Below, in pieces: positions 40,436 through 51,649 of a stretch of 64,000 bases of DNA. The notes under the pieces are model-generated. The model made no database searches and was not told the DNA's origin. It worked only from the letters and a program-made list of their open reading frames with translations. The translations under genes were made by a program, and so were the position numbers. This stretch comes from Siphonodentalium dalli (Eukaryota; Mollusca; Scaphopoda; Gadilida; Siphonodentaliidae), in assembly GCA_032622095.1 (NCBI GenBank), contig CP136063.1:279241426-279305425 (forward strand), written 5' to 3'. Each line of letters opens with the position of its first letter. Within the stretch, counting starts at the first letter, position 1.

Positions 40436-41470
40436 AAAAAGGTTTGTTCTGAGCTTGGATAGATTTTCACATATAGGTTATGAGGAGTTTAAAACCATTA
40501 AATGGCTTCCGGTTGAATCCAGAGTTTCACAAAGAAAGCTGACTATCATGAAAAATATTACAGATGGGAAAGCTCCTACATACCTAAGAGATGGATTCCA
40601 ATTTTCGAACACTCATTGTAAATATAATCTTCGGTCTGGAATCTTTAGAGTATCTGTGTCCCATGTTAGGGTATTTGGTTACAATAGCTTTTTCTACACA
40701 GGAATCACATTGTGGAATAATTATGTAAAATATATTGAACCTAACTGCAACTTGGCTACATGGAATCACCTAATAAAACAGGAATGGTGTGAATCATGCT
40801 ATTAATAATACCGTACGACCTTATGAGAACTTGTGCTGTGGCCTGGTCAGTCATGTGGTCGGTTACCATTAAGGACCACAGTGGAAATAAGCAAGCTTTG
40901 GCTTGCTTTCCTGTGCGCGCCTTAATGGCAATCGATGGCATGACTTGTCAGACGAGCGTATTCATATGTATATTTCTCTACTACTCTATTTTCCCCTCTA
41001 TCTTTCTATGTACGATGCCAGTACTTGGCCAGCTGCATATATTGTCAGTGCTGTCTGTATTTAGGGATTCCATCTTTCGGTCATGGACATGCCAGTCTAA
41101 AGCCGGCCATACATGACAGCAGTGTGTATATGCAGGTGGCGAAGAGCTGTTGGTTCTATTACTAGTATCTCTTAAGCAACATGACAGTCCTGTTGAGGGA
41201 GGAGGGTGGGATAGCACGGGTTGATTTTTCATGTTGTATATGTATATATACAGGTACGAGTATCTATTTAGTAGTCATTACTAAGCTAGGTTTATTCACT
41301 ATCTTGTCCCTCTACAGAACTGTCAAGCTGCATTCTTGTTATATTTATATATCTATACTTTTTATATTTATATTATATGAATGTCACACTCTGTATTTAC
41401 ACTTTTGTATATATGCTTATGCTCATGTCTGCAAATTTTGCATCTTTTAGCCATTAAAAAATTATCTATC
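40436..41470 (+). mobile_element. 5'-truncated CR1-like LINE, 3' end only
   Basis: 40440-40802 encodes the C-terminus of the RT protein of the 43.8-kb LINE: LDRFSHIGYEEFKTIKWLPV and FFYTGITLWNNYV match LDRMTHIGYNEFKHVKWLPV and FYYTGAKLWNGL. The 3' UTR shares the GGCCAGCTGCATATATTGTC- and GTCTAAAGCCGGCCATACAT-type blocks with 47200-47300 and ends in a (TATC)n tail at 41460-41477. Amino-acid divergence is large, so this is an older or sister copy. Confidence 0.85.
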
Positions 41471-41475
41471 TATCT

Positions 41476-41707
41476 AGCTGGGGTACAGTCGTAACGATGA
41501 TCGAAGTTATAATAAATATCTATACCGACTATAGTACAAGCTTGGGTACAGTCGTACCGATGATCGAAGTTATAATATATATCCATGCCGACTATAGTAC
41601 AAGCTTGGGTACAGTCGTACCGATGATCGAAGTTATAATATATATCCATGCCGACTATAGTACAAGCTTGGGTACAGTCGTAACGATGATCGAAGTTATC
41701 ATTGATT
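41476..41707. repeat. 63-bp minisatellite, right part
   Basis: About 3.7 units, period 63, nearly identical, continuing the array interrupted by the LINE tail. Confidence 0.95.
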
Positions 41708-41884
41708 AACATCGACAAATAATTCTCATTATAACCAAAGTGTCCCTCCTTATAGGACAATTTTCTTCCGCCGTGTACTTAGTGCTGCCCATGGACAATA
41801 CTTGACCTTCGCTAAACCAGCATAATTACACACAGATACTGGATAAGTAGCTCGTAATATTGAAATGCCATACTTAACCCAGAA

Positions 41885-41958
41885 GGGGAAGTCGGTAGCC
41901 AAGAGGTAGCGTATATTGGTCTCTCGTGCATGCTAGCGGGCCGGGGCTCATTCGAGAT
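41885..41958 (+). repeat. tRNA-like SINE head (degenerate)
   Basis: GGTAGCCAAGAGGTAGCG resembles an A box and GGGGCTCATTCGAGATCAC a B box, about 50 bases apart. No complete cloverleaf or anticodon arm that I can defend. Confidence 0.35.
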
Positions 41959-42751
41959 CACTGAATAAAGATGCGAATGCAAAATGCCGACTTCCTCTCA
42001 TTACAACATTTATCCAGGTATGTTGTCGTGGTAGTAACGATACTGTAGTCACCACAGGGTTATAAAGGTACTCGGTCGTGGTAGCACCTGGATCAGTGCG
42101 TCTGTAACCAGAATTCGTTCCTGCACTGAAATATCTGCAGATACAGATACTGATATCCTTCATACAATAACAGCATGTCACTTTCCCAAGATAGGCAGTA
42201 ATACAGAACATGCACAAGTATTGTATCGTGATAGGATGATATAATATTTACTTTTGTTTTATATATACGAAATTGGTCACTCACCGACATTCGCCATTGC
42301 ATCGTCAATTAAAAAATAAAAATAAAACTTATATAAACATCGCATGAAAAATGTGGTCTAACGCCGAACGCGAGGTGGTACCACGGTCGGCCGCGGTATA
42401 ATTGATCGCATTTATCACATGAACGCGATCGAGTAACATGATAATACCGCGGTGGTCAAAACTCGTTAACGAGGATCGATTAATCCGAGCACAGCTGTAT
42501 ACACGGACGGATGCATCAGCCTATATTTTACATTGAAGAAAAAAACATAGGATCGTCTTCCGAATCGAATTTGGTCGAGAAAATCTGGTAGAATGGCTGG
42601 AGACATATGCTTGTTAGCGCGCGTTGTCTGACTAATTTAATGGTTTAAAATGTCTGATTTATAATGTTTACTTTAATTACACACATAGTTTAATTCAGAC
42701 ATATTTGACTCCGCGCGCAGGGAAGAGCATACTATCCCAAGTAGGTAGCCC
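41959..42751. other. unassigned sequence
   Basis: A small GC-rich inverted segment (GGTACCACGGTCGGCCGCGG ... AATACCGCGGTGGTC) lies at 42375-42465. No coding signal. Confidence 0.4.
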
Positions 42752-43125
42752 CTAGTACCACTACATGTTCCTGGACAGGTACCCCAGAGTACCACTACAT
42801 GTTCCTGTCGCCCCTAGTACCACTACATGTTCCTGTCGCCCCTAGTACCACTACATGTTCCTGTCGCCCCTAGTACCACTACATGTTCCTGGACAGGTAC
42901 CCCAGACTACCACCCCTAGTACCACTACATGTTCCTGGACAGGTACCCCAGAGTACCACTACATGTTCCTGTCGCCCCTAGTACCACTACATGTTCCTGT
43001 AGCCCCTAGTACCACTACATGTTCCTGTAGCCCATAGTACCACTACATGTTCCTGTAGCCCCTAGTACCACTACATGTTCCTGTAGCCCCTAGTACCACT
43101 ACATGTTCCTGGACAGGTACCCCAG
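42752..43125. repeat. 28-bp tandem repeat with higher-order variants
   Basis: Unit CCCCTAGTACCACTACATGT then TCCTGTCG (or TCCTGTAG). A second unit type carries TGGACAGGTACCCCAGA between copies; about 13 units. Confidence 0.93.
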
Positions 43126-43849
43126 AGTACATGGACAGGTACTCTACAGTTCCTGCCCAGAAACTCCAACTAGTACCTGGGCATTTGATACTCCATGGAA
43201 AGTACCTGCATAGTACCTGTACATGCAATCCGCACATGACAAGTAAAGTACTTACGTAGCGCCTCGTAAAAGTAATCTTCAGCATATCACTCGAGGACAA
43301 GCACCGTACAGTACTCAGTTAATACTCAGTTAATGTCGTTGTTAACTGTTCTCAAAATTTTATAAATGTGACCATATAAACCGGAAGACGAACAGAACTG
43401 GTGTCTACGATGTGCCAAAGATGATAACGTAATACTTATACTCTGACCATCATAAAGTCATCTAAATGCATGGCTATAGCTTCTAAGGCGACTTATACTA
43501 CATGCTTAAACTATATTTTCAACCAAGATAAATAAATTTAGGACTCCTGACCGCACCATGTATACCGATACCAAAAGCAGACTGTTCTCCATATGGGTGT
43601 GTTTTCTGTTTGTGGGCTGCATGTATGCTCAGTTGAACAAGTGCGATTTCATCTATGCACAGCATAAAGTATGCAGTTCCATGTGCCTTCCGCAGATCTG
43701 TTATTGGGAAACCTCGAGCTGTCCGATGAAACAGATGTTCTGGACGTCGATTCATATTTCAATCTCCACCGAGGGTCATGTTTGTAGGCCGCGATTCTCA
43801 TCAACAACTTCATGTACTCATATATACGCAATTTAAACCTAATGTGGAA
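43126..43849. other. 5' flank or 5' end of LINE
   Basis: The start of the LINE is not visible. A stretch at 43675-43890 is open apart from one TAG and reads LLLGNLELSDETDVLDVDSY; it could be an upstream LINE segment or chance. Confidence 0.25.
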
Positions 43850-43879
43850 AAATGCGCAGGTTATGGAAGACCACAACCC

Positions 43880-43945
43880 ATCATTCTTTTGATGTTTCTG
43901 ATGTCAGCTGATGTCAGCTGATGTCCAAATGAACCCCGGTCCACC
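43880..43945 (+). other. 2A-like ribosome-skipping motif, degenerate
   Basis: A hydrophobic run IILLMFLMSADV leads to QMNPGP. The usual 2A core is D-V/I-E-x-N-P-G-P; here Gln replaces Glu. A 10-bp duplication (ATGTCAGCTG at 43901 and 43911) shifts the frame between the hydrophobic run and NPGP, so the motif is split in this copy. 2A-like sequences at the N-terminus of CR1-type LINE proteins are known from sea urchin and molluscs. Confidence 0.6.
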
Positions 43946-44756
43946 GAAGGGGAACAAGGCGATTAAGTACCCCTGTACTGTCTGTGCTAAGAGGGTGATA
44001 TCAACCAGTAAAGCAGTTGATTTTGATGGATGTAGTCAATGGCCACACACCCGTTGTTGTGGCATTAGTGATTCCGACTACACCTCGATGTTAAATCAAA
44101 CAAAGAAGTTAGATTTTCAATGCATCCCCTGCACTTTCGATCTTTTACCATCTTCCGATTTGCATTTTTCATCTGATTTTGACCAAGATGAATGTGAAAT
44201 CATGAAAACAAATATCGATTGTCACAACACTTCTTACGAGATTTTTAATAACAAAGGGCTCAAATTGTTTCATCTAAATTGCAGAAGTTTGTTACCCAAG
44301 ATAGATGAGCTTAGGTACATGGCAGCTCAATCTAAAGCACACGTGCTAGCTTTTTCGGAAACATGGCTGGATTCAACAATCTGTGATTTGGAGATAGCGA
44401 TTGATGAATATTCTGTTGTACGAAAGGACCGTCAAAGGGATGGCGGGGGAGTATGCCTTTATATACATCAATCGATATCTTTTAATCACAGATCAGATAT
44501 AGATCATGAAGGCTTTGAAACATGTTGGATTGATATATTGTTTCCGAAATTAAAACCACTTTTAGTCGGTGTAGTTTATCGTCCTCCGAAATTTTATGAG
44601 TTTTTCAGTAAACTTGAGAATTTCTGTCTTGAGAAGGATTTTTTGGATAATGAATCCATCTTCCTCGGTGATTTTAATGTTGATTTATTCAATAATCCCA
44701 CCAGACATAACTCATTACGTAAGGGGTGGATATATTTAAAAGACTTTTTAGTCTAA
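43911..44756 (+). pseudogene. LINE ORF2 N-terminal part: zinc finger and endonuclease
   Basis: Residues about 20-75: Cys-rich finger YPCTVCAKRV ... CSQWPHTRCC ... DFQCIPC, PHD-like. From about residue 115 the endonuclease: KLFHLNCRSLLPKIDEL, LAFSETWLDSTI, GGGVCLYIHQSI, GVVYRPP and IFLGDFNVDLF. The frame breaks near 44725 and the endonuclease goes on in the next frame with LIDLIFVSDPDNF and LDSGLSDHSVIY (to 45010), so its catalytic SDH motif is present but out of frame. Expected role: nicking the target DNA for target-primed reverse transcription. Confidence 0.88.
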
Positions 44757-45122
44757 CACAAATCATCAAAGATTGTACCCGTATCACAAAAACTTCATCA
44801 ACTTTGATTGATCTTATATTTGTATCTGACCCTGACAATTTCAGTCATTTCGGCGTTCTTGATTCTGGACTCAGTGATCACAGTGTTATATACTGTATCA
44901 GAAAAGCTAAAAAGGAATTCTTTGGCTCCCATAATTCTGTTAAATTGAGATGCATGAAAATTATTCTGATCTCAATTTCATTCAAAAACTTCAAGAAATT
45001 GATTGGATGAACGTCATTGAATGTGACGACATAAATAGGGCTTGGCACATTTTCAAGGAAGCACTGTTATCCTTAATAAATGAAGTAGTCAGGTCAGGAT
45101 TAGGCGGAGTGCGGATGACTGG

Positions 45123-46677
45123 ATGGACGATGAAATTCTTTCCCATATAAAACAAAGAGACTCACTATTAAATAAATTCAGGAAATCCAAAGATTTGGCT
45201 ATTTTTGACTCGTACAAAACACTCAGAAACAAAGTCCAACACCTTGTTAAAAATGCTAAACGGTCACATTTCAGAAATAAAATTGAGGAAAACAAAAACA
45301 ACCCAAAAAATCTCTTCAAAAACTTTGTACTCCTTCAAAAAAGGGCGCAAAGACAAATAATAGTGTAGGTCTAAAAATAGATGATGAAGTCTGTTTCAAC
45401 AAACAGAGTATAGCTAAAGACTTTAACCTCTTTTTCTGTAGTATAGCTAGTAACCTGGTTGCGAAACTTCCAAAAGCACCTGGTATATTTTGTAAAGAAT
45501 CCATTATCAGATTATATAAAGAGAAAATAGGATCAAAACAATTTCACATTTCGGTAATATCGGATTCTGAAGTTTTGGAATTACTACAGAATTTAAGTCC
45601 ATCCAAGGCCACCGGACCTGACCTCATTCCTGCAAGATTTCTAAGAGATGGTGCCCATATCCTTGCTTCTCCCCTGACTCATATTATAAATTTATCGATC
45701 CATCTGGGCCAGGTCCCAAATGAATTGAAAATGGCCAGGGTTGTACCCATATAAAAGAAGGGTGACAAGACACAGGCTGGAAATTATCGTCCCGTATCAG
45801 TGCTAAATTTAGTATCCAAAGTTCTAGAGAAAATCGTTTACAAACAAATTGAAACATATCTATCAAATGCAGAACTTCTATATGGCCATCAATCAGGCTT
45901 CAGACCTGGTTACTCCACAGATACTTGTCTCCTATATCTCACTGACCACATTCGTCAGGAAATGGACAAAGGAAATATGACAGGAATGGTTCTAATTGAT
46001 CTTCAGAAGGCTTTTGATACCGTCCACCATGAAATTTTACTGTCAAAACTTAGTGCAATTGGATTTGATAAATATCTCTGACATGGATGGAGTCTTATTT
46101 AACAAATAGAATGCAAGCAGTAGATATATATGGTACTCTATCCAAATTTGAACGTATCACCTGTGGAGTCCCTCAAGGATAAATCTTAGGCCCCCTTCTT
46201 GTCCTACTCTATGTGAACGATGCTGGCCAGGCTGTGGATTGTCACCTCCTTCTATATGCGGATGACTCTGCCCTTTTGGTTTCAGGTTGTGATGTCCGCG
46301 CTATTGAGCAGAGGCTCAGTTCAGAAATGAATAAACTGAAATTATGGTTGGTTGACAACAAATTGTCCTTACATATAGGGAAAACAGAATCAATTCTGTT
46401 TGGGTCTGGAAAGAAATTTGTAAAACACTCTGAACTGAGGGTCTGCTGCGATGGCGTTGACATCGCACCAACTAAATCTGTTAAATATCTGGGGGTGTTC
46501 CTCGATCAGAGGCTAAATGGTGAGCATGTTCTAAGTAAGGAAAATGCAAAACTGAAATTTTTGTACAGAAAAGCAAACTATCTGAATGAAAAATGCAGAA
46601 AACTTCTAATTAATGCTCTTATTCAATGTCATTTTGACTACTCAAGTGGTTTTTGGTTCTCTAGTCTGACAGTATAA
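45123..46677 (+). pseudogene. LINE reverse transcriptase domain, broken
   Basis: Pieces in changing frames: a charged linker (45123-45368), LLQNLSPSKATGPDLIPARF, then GNYRPVSVLNLVSKVLEKIV, LIDLQKAFDTVHHEILLSKL (first catalytic Asp), the GVPQG motif followed by TAA, ILGPL, and LLLYADDSALL with the YADD catalytic pair. The domain order is complete. Stops at about 45752, 46079 and 46180 and frame changes disable it. Copy A also lacks the four codons MMAE present after NGE in copy B. Confidence 0.9.
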
Positions 46678-46725
46678 ACCAAAAAGCGTCTTCAAGCATC
46701 TCAAAACAGACTTGTCCGATTTATC

Positions 46726-47118
46726 ATGAAACTAGATCGCATGACTCATATTGGTTATAATGAATTTAAACATGTTAAATGGCTTCCAGTGAGTGATAGG
46801 GTAGACTTCAGAAAAATACTGATGGTACTAAAAATCTCGGAAAAGAAAGCTCCAGCATATCTAGATAATAATTTTATATTAGCTAGTACTCATTGTACAT
46901 ATGTAACTCGATCAGGGACCCTGAAATACTCATTACCCTCTGTAAAATCCAAGGGCATCCACAGTTTCTATTATACAGGAGCGAAACTGTGGAATGGTCT
47001 AGATAAAGTATACCATACTCGTGCCCCTTTTGATCTCAAACACTGGAAATTTTGCATTAAACAACACCTACTAGAGAAATTGATGAAAAGAGAAGAAAAT
47101 CCATTTGCCTTTTACTAG
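46726..47118 (+). pseudogene. LINE ORF2 C-terminal segment
   Basis: 130 codons after a TAA stop (46675-46677): MKLDRMTHIGYNEFKHVKWL ... FYYTGAKLWNGLDKVYHTRA. This C-terminal region is standard for CR1/L2-group proteins, function unclear. Ends at TAG 47116-47118; the 3' UTR follows. Confidence 0.85.
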
Positions 47119-48089
47119 GAACAATCTATTTTATCATCTTTGAACTAGAATTTCCTCAATACAGCAGTTCAATTTATATTGTAATGTACGATGACAGTAT
47201 TTGGCCAGTTGCATATATTGTTACTGCTGCCTGTATTTCGGGTTTCCATCTTTCGGTCATGGACAGACCAGCCCAAAGCCGGCCATACATGGCAGTGGTG
47301 CGTATATGCAGGTGGCGAAGGGCTGTTGAAGTTACATTACTTGCGTATTGACTTATTTTATTAGCTTTTCCTCTCCATATAAGTCTCGTTCTGAAATGGC
47401 TTTTATTTAATTTATATTTTAAATACTTTTATACATTGTGCTCCGAAGTTTCGAACTTCACTCACTGCCCATGTGCCGAAAGCCACCAGGGACCGCAATG
47501 GAATTAAGTTCTCATTTAGAGAACTTTTTGCGTTATCCCTGATGGTCTCAGGTCACATGAGTATTTCTATTTTTATACAGATTTCTGCCACATAATTTAC
47601 ATTATATTCTGACGGCAACCTCTACATTGTATAAAATAAAATGAATTAATTGTTGAGAAAATTGATATATCCTCTTACGGTATATATCAATTATTTACAC
47701 AGTCTGAACTCTAACTGTCTCATCAGAACCCAACATATAACATATTTATATTTAATATAAACTATTATAATTATAATATGTATATACTGTTGTGTATTAT
47801 ATTGATTCAACTTGTAAACATACCCATAATATGTATTCATGTACACATGTTTAACCTGAACTATCAAAATAAAATCTAATCTAATCTAATCATATAAGTT
47901 TGATGTATGTCTAAATGTCGCATGCGATTATTGGACAATACTATCATTTAGCTACTGAATATATCCGCTTCAGGTACCTCTTCACTGTGAGATGGGCGTA
48001 CATAAACCTAGATTAACCAGACATAAAGATGTATACTAAACACTCATTGATGAGTATTGCCCTCAGGGGTTTGTTCTGATATTGTTTTA

Positions 48090-48465
48090 AAGATACGGGC
48101 GGCGTTGGCGGTGGGTATGCTGTTAAAATATTCACCTCCGTCAAAAACCGCCATAAACAGAAGGAATTCTAAAATATAGACATACTTTGTTCTTATGGCA
48201 ATCAGAAATATGGCATAAACAGTATGTTATTGTGCATTGTTTCCCCTTTGTTATGAAAACAAACGCAAAACACGTTACGTTTCCTGGCTTTTGTTTAGAT
48301 CCGGATATGGTAAACATAAAGAGCGTTATTTGTTACTGTTTTCCTGATATGAAAATAATAAAGAGCATTTATATCATTTTTGTGTGATTAACCAATATAA
48401 TTGCGCTGTGTTATGTAAACAGAAGCACAACTTCTGTAACACGCGCAGTCTCATGTTTACGTAAC
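48090..48465. mobile_element. family E MITE, copy 2, cut by duplication
   Basis: Starts TTTA|AAGATACGGGCGGCGTTGGC and matches the left 370 bp of the element at 50853-51367, then stops at GTTTACGTAAC where the duplicated LINE segment begins. The missing right part is present only in the second copy. Confidence 0.9.
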
Positions 48466-50232
48466 ATGGAGTCTTATTTAACAAATAGAATGCAAGCAGT
48501 AGATATATATGGTACTCTATCCAAATTTGAACGTATCACCTGTGGAGTCCCTCAAGGATAAATCTTAGGCCCCCTTCTTGTCCTACTCTATGTGAACGAT
48601 GCTGGCCAGGCTGTGGATTGTCACATCCTTCTATATGCGGATGACTCTGCCCTTTTGGTTTCAGGTTGTGATGTCCGCGCTATTGAGCAGAGGCTCAGTT
48701 CAGAAATGAATAAACTGAAATTATGGTTGGTTGACAACAAATTGTCCTTACATTTAGGGAAAACAGAATCAATTCTGTTTGGGTCTGGAAAGAAACTTGT
48801 AAAACACTCTGAACTGAGGGTCTGCTGCGATGGCGTTGACATCGCACCAACTAAATCTGTTAAATATCTGGGGGTGTTCCTCGATCAGAGGCTAAATGGT
48901 GAAATGATGGCAGAGCATGTTCTAAGTAAGGTAAATGCAAAACTGAAATTTTTGTACAGAAAAGCAAACTATCTGAATGAAAAATGCAGAAAACTTCTAA
49001 TTAATGCTCTTATTCAATGTCATTTTGACTACTCAAGTGGTTTTTGGTTCTCTAGTCTGACAGTATAAACCAAAAAGCGTCTTCAAGCATCTCAAAACAG
49101 ACTTGTCAGATTTATCATGAAACTAGATCGCATGACTCATATTGGTTATAATGAATTTAAACATGTTAAATGGCTTCCAGTGAGTGATAGGGTAGACTTC
49201 AGAAAAATACTGATGGTACTAAATATCTCGGAAAAGAAAGCTCCAGCATATCTAGATAATAATTTTATATTAGCTAGTACTCATTGTACATATGTAACTC
49301 GATCAGGGACCCTGAAATACTCATTACCCTCTGTAAAATGCAAGGGCATCCACAGTTTCTATTATACAGGAGCGAAACTGTGGAATGGTCTAGATAAAGT
49401 ATACCATACTCGTGCCCCTTTTGATCTCAAACACTGGAAATTTTGCATTAAACAACACCTACTAGAGAAATTGATGAAAAGAGAAGAAAATCCATTTGCC
49501 TTTTACTAGGAACAATCTATTTTATCATCTTTTAACTAGAATTTCCTCAATACAGCAGTTCAATTTATATTGTAATGTACGATGACAGTATTTGGCCAGT
49601 TGTGTATATTGTTACTGCTGCCTGTATTTCGGGTTTCCATCTTTCAGTCATGGACAGACCAGTCCAAAGCCGGCCATACATGGCAGTGGTGCGTATATGC
49701 AGGTGGCGAAGGGCTGTTGAAGTTACATTACTTGCGTATTGACTTATTTTATTAGCTTTTCCTCTCCATATAAGTCTCGTTCTGAAATGGCTTTTATTTA
49801 ATTTATATTTTAAATACTTTTATACATTGTGCTCCGAAGTTTCGAACTTCACTCACTGCCCATGTGCCGAAAGCCACCAGGGACCGCAATGGAATTAAGG
49901 TCACATGAGTATTTCTATTTTTATACAGATTTCTGCCACATAATTTACATTATATTCTGACGGCAACCTCTATAAAATAAAATGAATTAATTCTTGAGAA
50001 AATTGATATATCCTCTTACGGTATATATCAATTATTTACACAGTCTGAACTCTAACTGTCTCATCAGAACCCAACATATAACATATTTATATTTAATATA
50101 AACTATTATAATTATAATATGTATATACTGCTGTGTATTATATTGATTCAACTTGTAAACATACCCATAATATGTATTCATGTACACATGTATAACCTGA
50201 ACTATCAAAATAAAATCTAATCTAATCTAATC
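48466..50232 (+). mobile_element. LINE 3' part, copy B (tandem segmental duplicate of 46087-47890)
   Basis: Near-identical to copy A, including the shared TAA stops in GVPQG-ILGPL and before the C-terminal segment. It lacks a 43-bp stretch of copy A's 3' UTR (TCTCATTTAGAGAACTTTTT region) and carries the 12 bp (MMAE) that copy A lacks. The same non-LINE flank and MITE follow both copies, so this is duplication of genomic DNA, not a second retrotransposition. Confidence 0.95.
48592..49509 (+). pseudogene. LINE RT (YADD part) and C-terminal segment, copy B
   Basis: 48592-49068 encodes LLYADDSALLVSGCDVRAIE through to SSGFWFSSLTV and stop; 49117-49509 encodes the C-terminal segment. Both match copy A with a few substitutions. 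No 5' part exists here, so no functional protein is expected. Confidence 0.9.
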
Positions 50233-50299
50233 ATATAAGTTTGATGTATGTCTAAATGTCACATGCGATTATTGGACAATACTATCATTTAGCTACTGA

Positions 50300-50815
50300 A
50301 TATATCCGCTTCAGGTACCTCTTCACTGTGAGATGGGCGTACATAAACCTAGATTAACCCCGCTTCAGGTACCTCTTCTCTGTGAGATGGGCGTACATAA
50401 ACCTAGATTAACCAGACATAAAGATGTATACTAAACACTCATTGAATATATCCGCTTCAGGCACCTCTTCTCTGTGAGATGGGCGTACATAAACCTAGAT
50501 TAACCAGACATAAAGATGTATACTAAACACTCATTGAATATATCCGCTTCAGGCACCTCTTCACTGTGAGATGGGCGTACATAAACCTAGATTAACCAGA
50601 CATAAAGATGTATACTAAACACTCATTGAATATATCCGCTTCAGGCACCTCTTCACTGTGAGATGGGCGTACATAAACCTAGATTAACCAGACATAAAGA
50701 TGTATACTAAACACTCATTGAATATATCCGCTTCAGGCACCTCTTCTCTGTGAGATGGGCGTACATAAACCTAGATTAACCAGACATAAAGATGTATACT
50801 AAACACTCATTGATG
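50300..50815. repeat. 92-bp tandem expansion within copy B flank
   Basis: Unit TATATCCGCTTCAGGCACCT, CTTCACTGTGAGATGGGCGT ... ACTAAACACTCATTGAA. Starts of the TCCGCTTCAG block at 50451, 50543, 50635 and 50727 give an exact period of 92; two earlier, shorter units lie at about 50308 and 50358. Copy A (47961-48055) has a single unit. Confidence 0.95.
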
Positions 50816-50852
50816 AGTATTGCCCTCAGGGGTTTGTTCTGATATTGTTTTA

Positions 50853-51367
50853 AAGATACGGGCGGATACGGGTATGCTGTTAAAATATTCACCTCCGTCA
50901 AAAACCGCCATAAACAGAAGGAATTCTAAAATATAGACATACTTTGTTCTTATGGCAATCAGAAATATGGCATAAACAGTATGTTATTGTGCATTGTTTC
51001 CCCTTTGTTATGAAAACAAACGCAAAACACGTTACGTTTCCTGGCTTTTGTTTAGATCCGGATATGGTAAACATAGAGAGCGTTATTTGTTACTGTTTTC
51101 CTGATATGGAAATAATAAAGAGCATTTATATCATTTTTGTGTGATTAACCAATATAATTGCGCTGTGTTATGTAAACAGAAGCACAACTTCTGTAACACG
51201 AGCAGTCTCATGTTTACGTAACCACCATACGGCTTGACGACAATATACTATTTACGCGCTGATTGTGTTTGGCATATGAACAAAACTATATATAATTTAA
51301 TATTCCTTCTGTTGATGGTGATTTGAACAAATATAAATATTTCTGCAACGAACGCCGCCCGTACCTT
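50853..51367. mobile_element. family E MITE, copy 3 (515 bp)
   Basis: TA-flanked; left AAGATACGGGCGG, right AACGCCGCCCGTACCTT (inverted). Interior as in 39451-39942. The left end has lost the GCGTTGGCG stretch seen at 48100. Confidence 0.88.
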
Positions 51368-51649
51368 TAAACAATGCATAGGTCGTTTGTTGAGCCTATT
51401 GTCTAAACATGTCCCACCAACATACATTATTCTGCACTTGTATTCTCATTTCGCCTGGTGTTGTCTGTTCATATATCCGTATCATCCCTCCAAATGAATA
51501 GTTAACCATCCCAGTTTATATTTATCAGGGCGAAATTTAAATGGTACATTCAACATGACACAAACAGCAAAATTTATATGACAACCCACATAATCCAAAA
51601 CTGAAAAAGACAGGAAGACAACACACCAGATAGAAGTAATTTTATTTGA

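Larger units (their letters stand above)
43850..47890 (+). mobile_element. CR1-like non-LTR retrotransposon (decayed), copy A
   Basis: In order: a 2A-like motif, a PHD-like zinc finger, an apurinic-type endonuclease, a reverse transcriptase and a 3' UTR ending AATAAAATCTAATCTAATCTAATC, a short tandem tail typical of CR1/L2-type LINEs. Several frameshifts and in-frame stops (for example in the VVPI-KKGD and GVPQG-ILGPL motifs) make it inactive. The part from about 46087 onward is duplicated in tandem at 48466-51222. Confidence 0.93.

Noticed and set aside
48466-50232. Independent second LINE insertion
   Set aside because: It shares stops, post-tail flank and adjoining MITE with the first copy, so it is a segmental duplicate.
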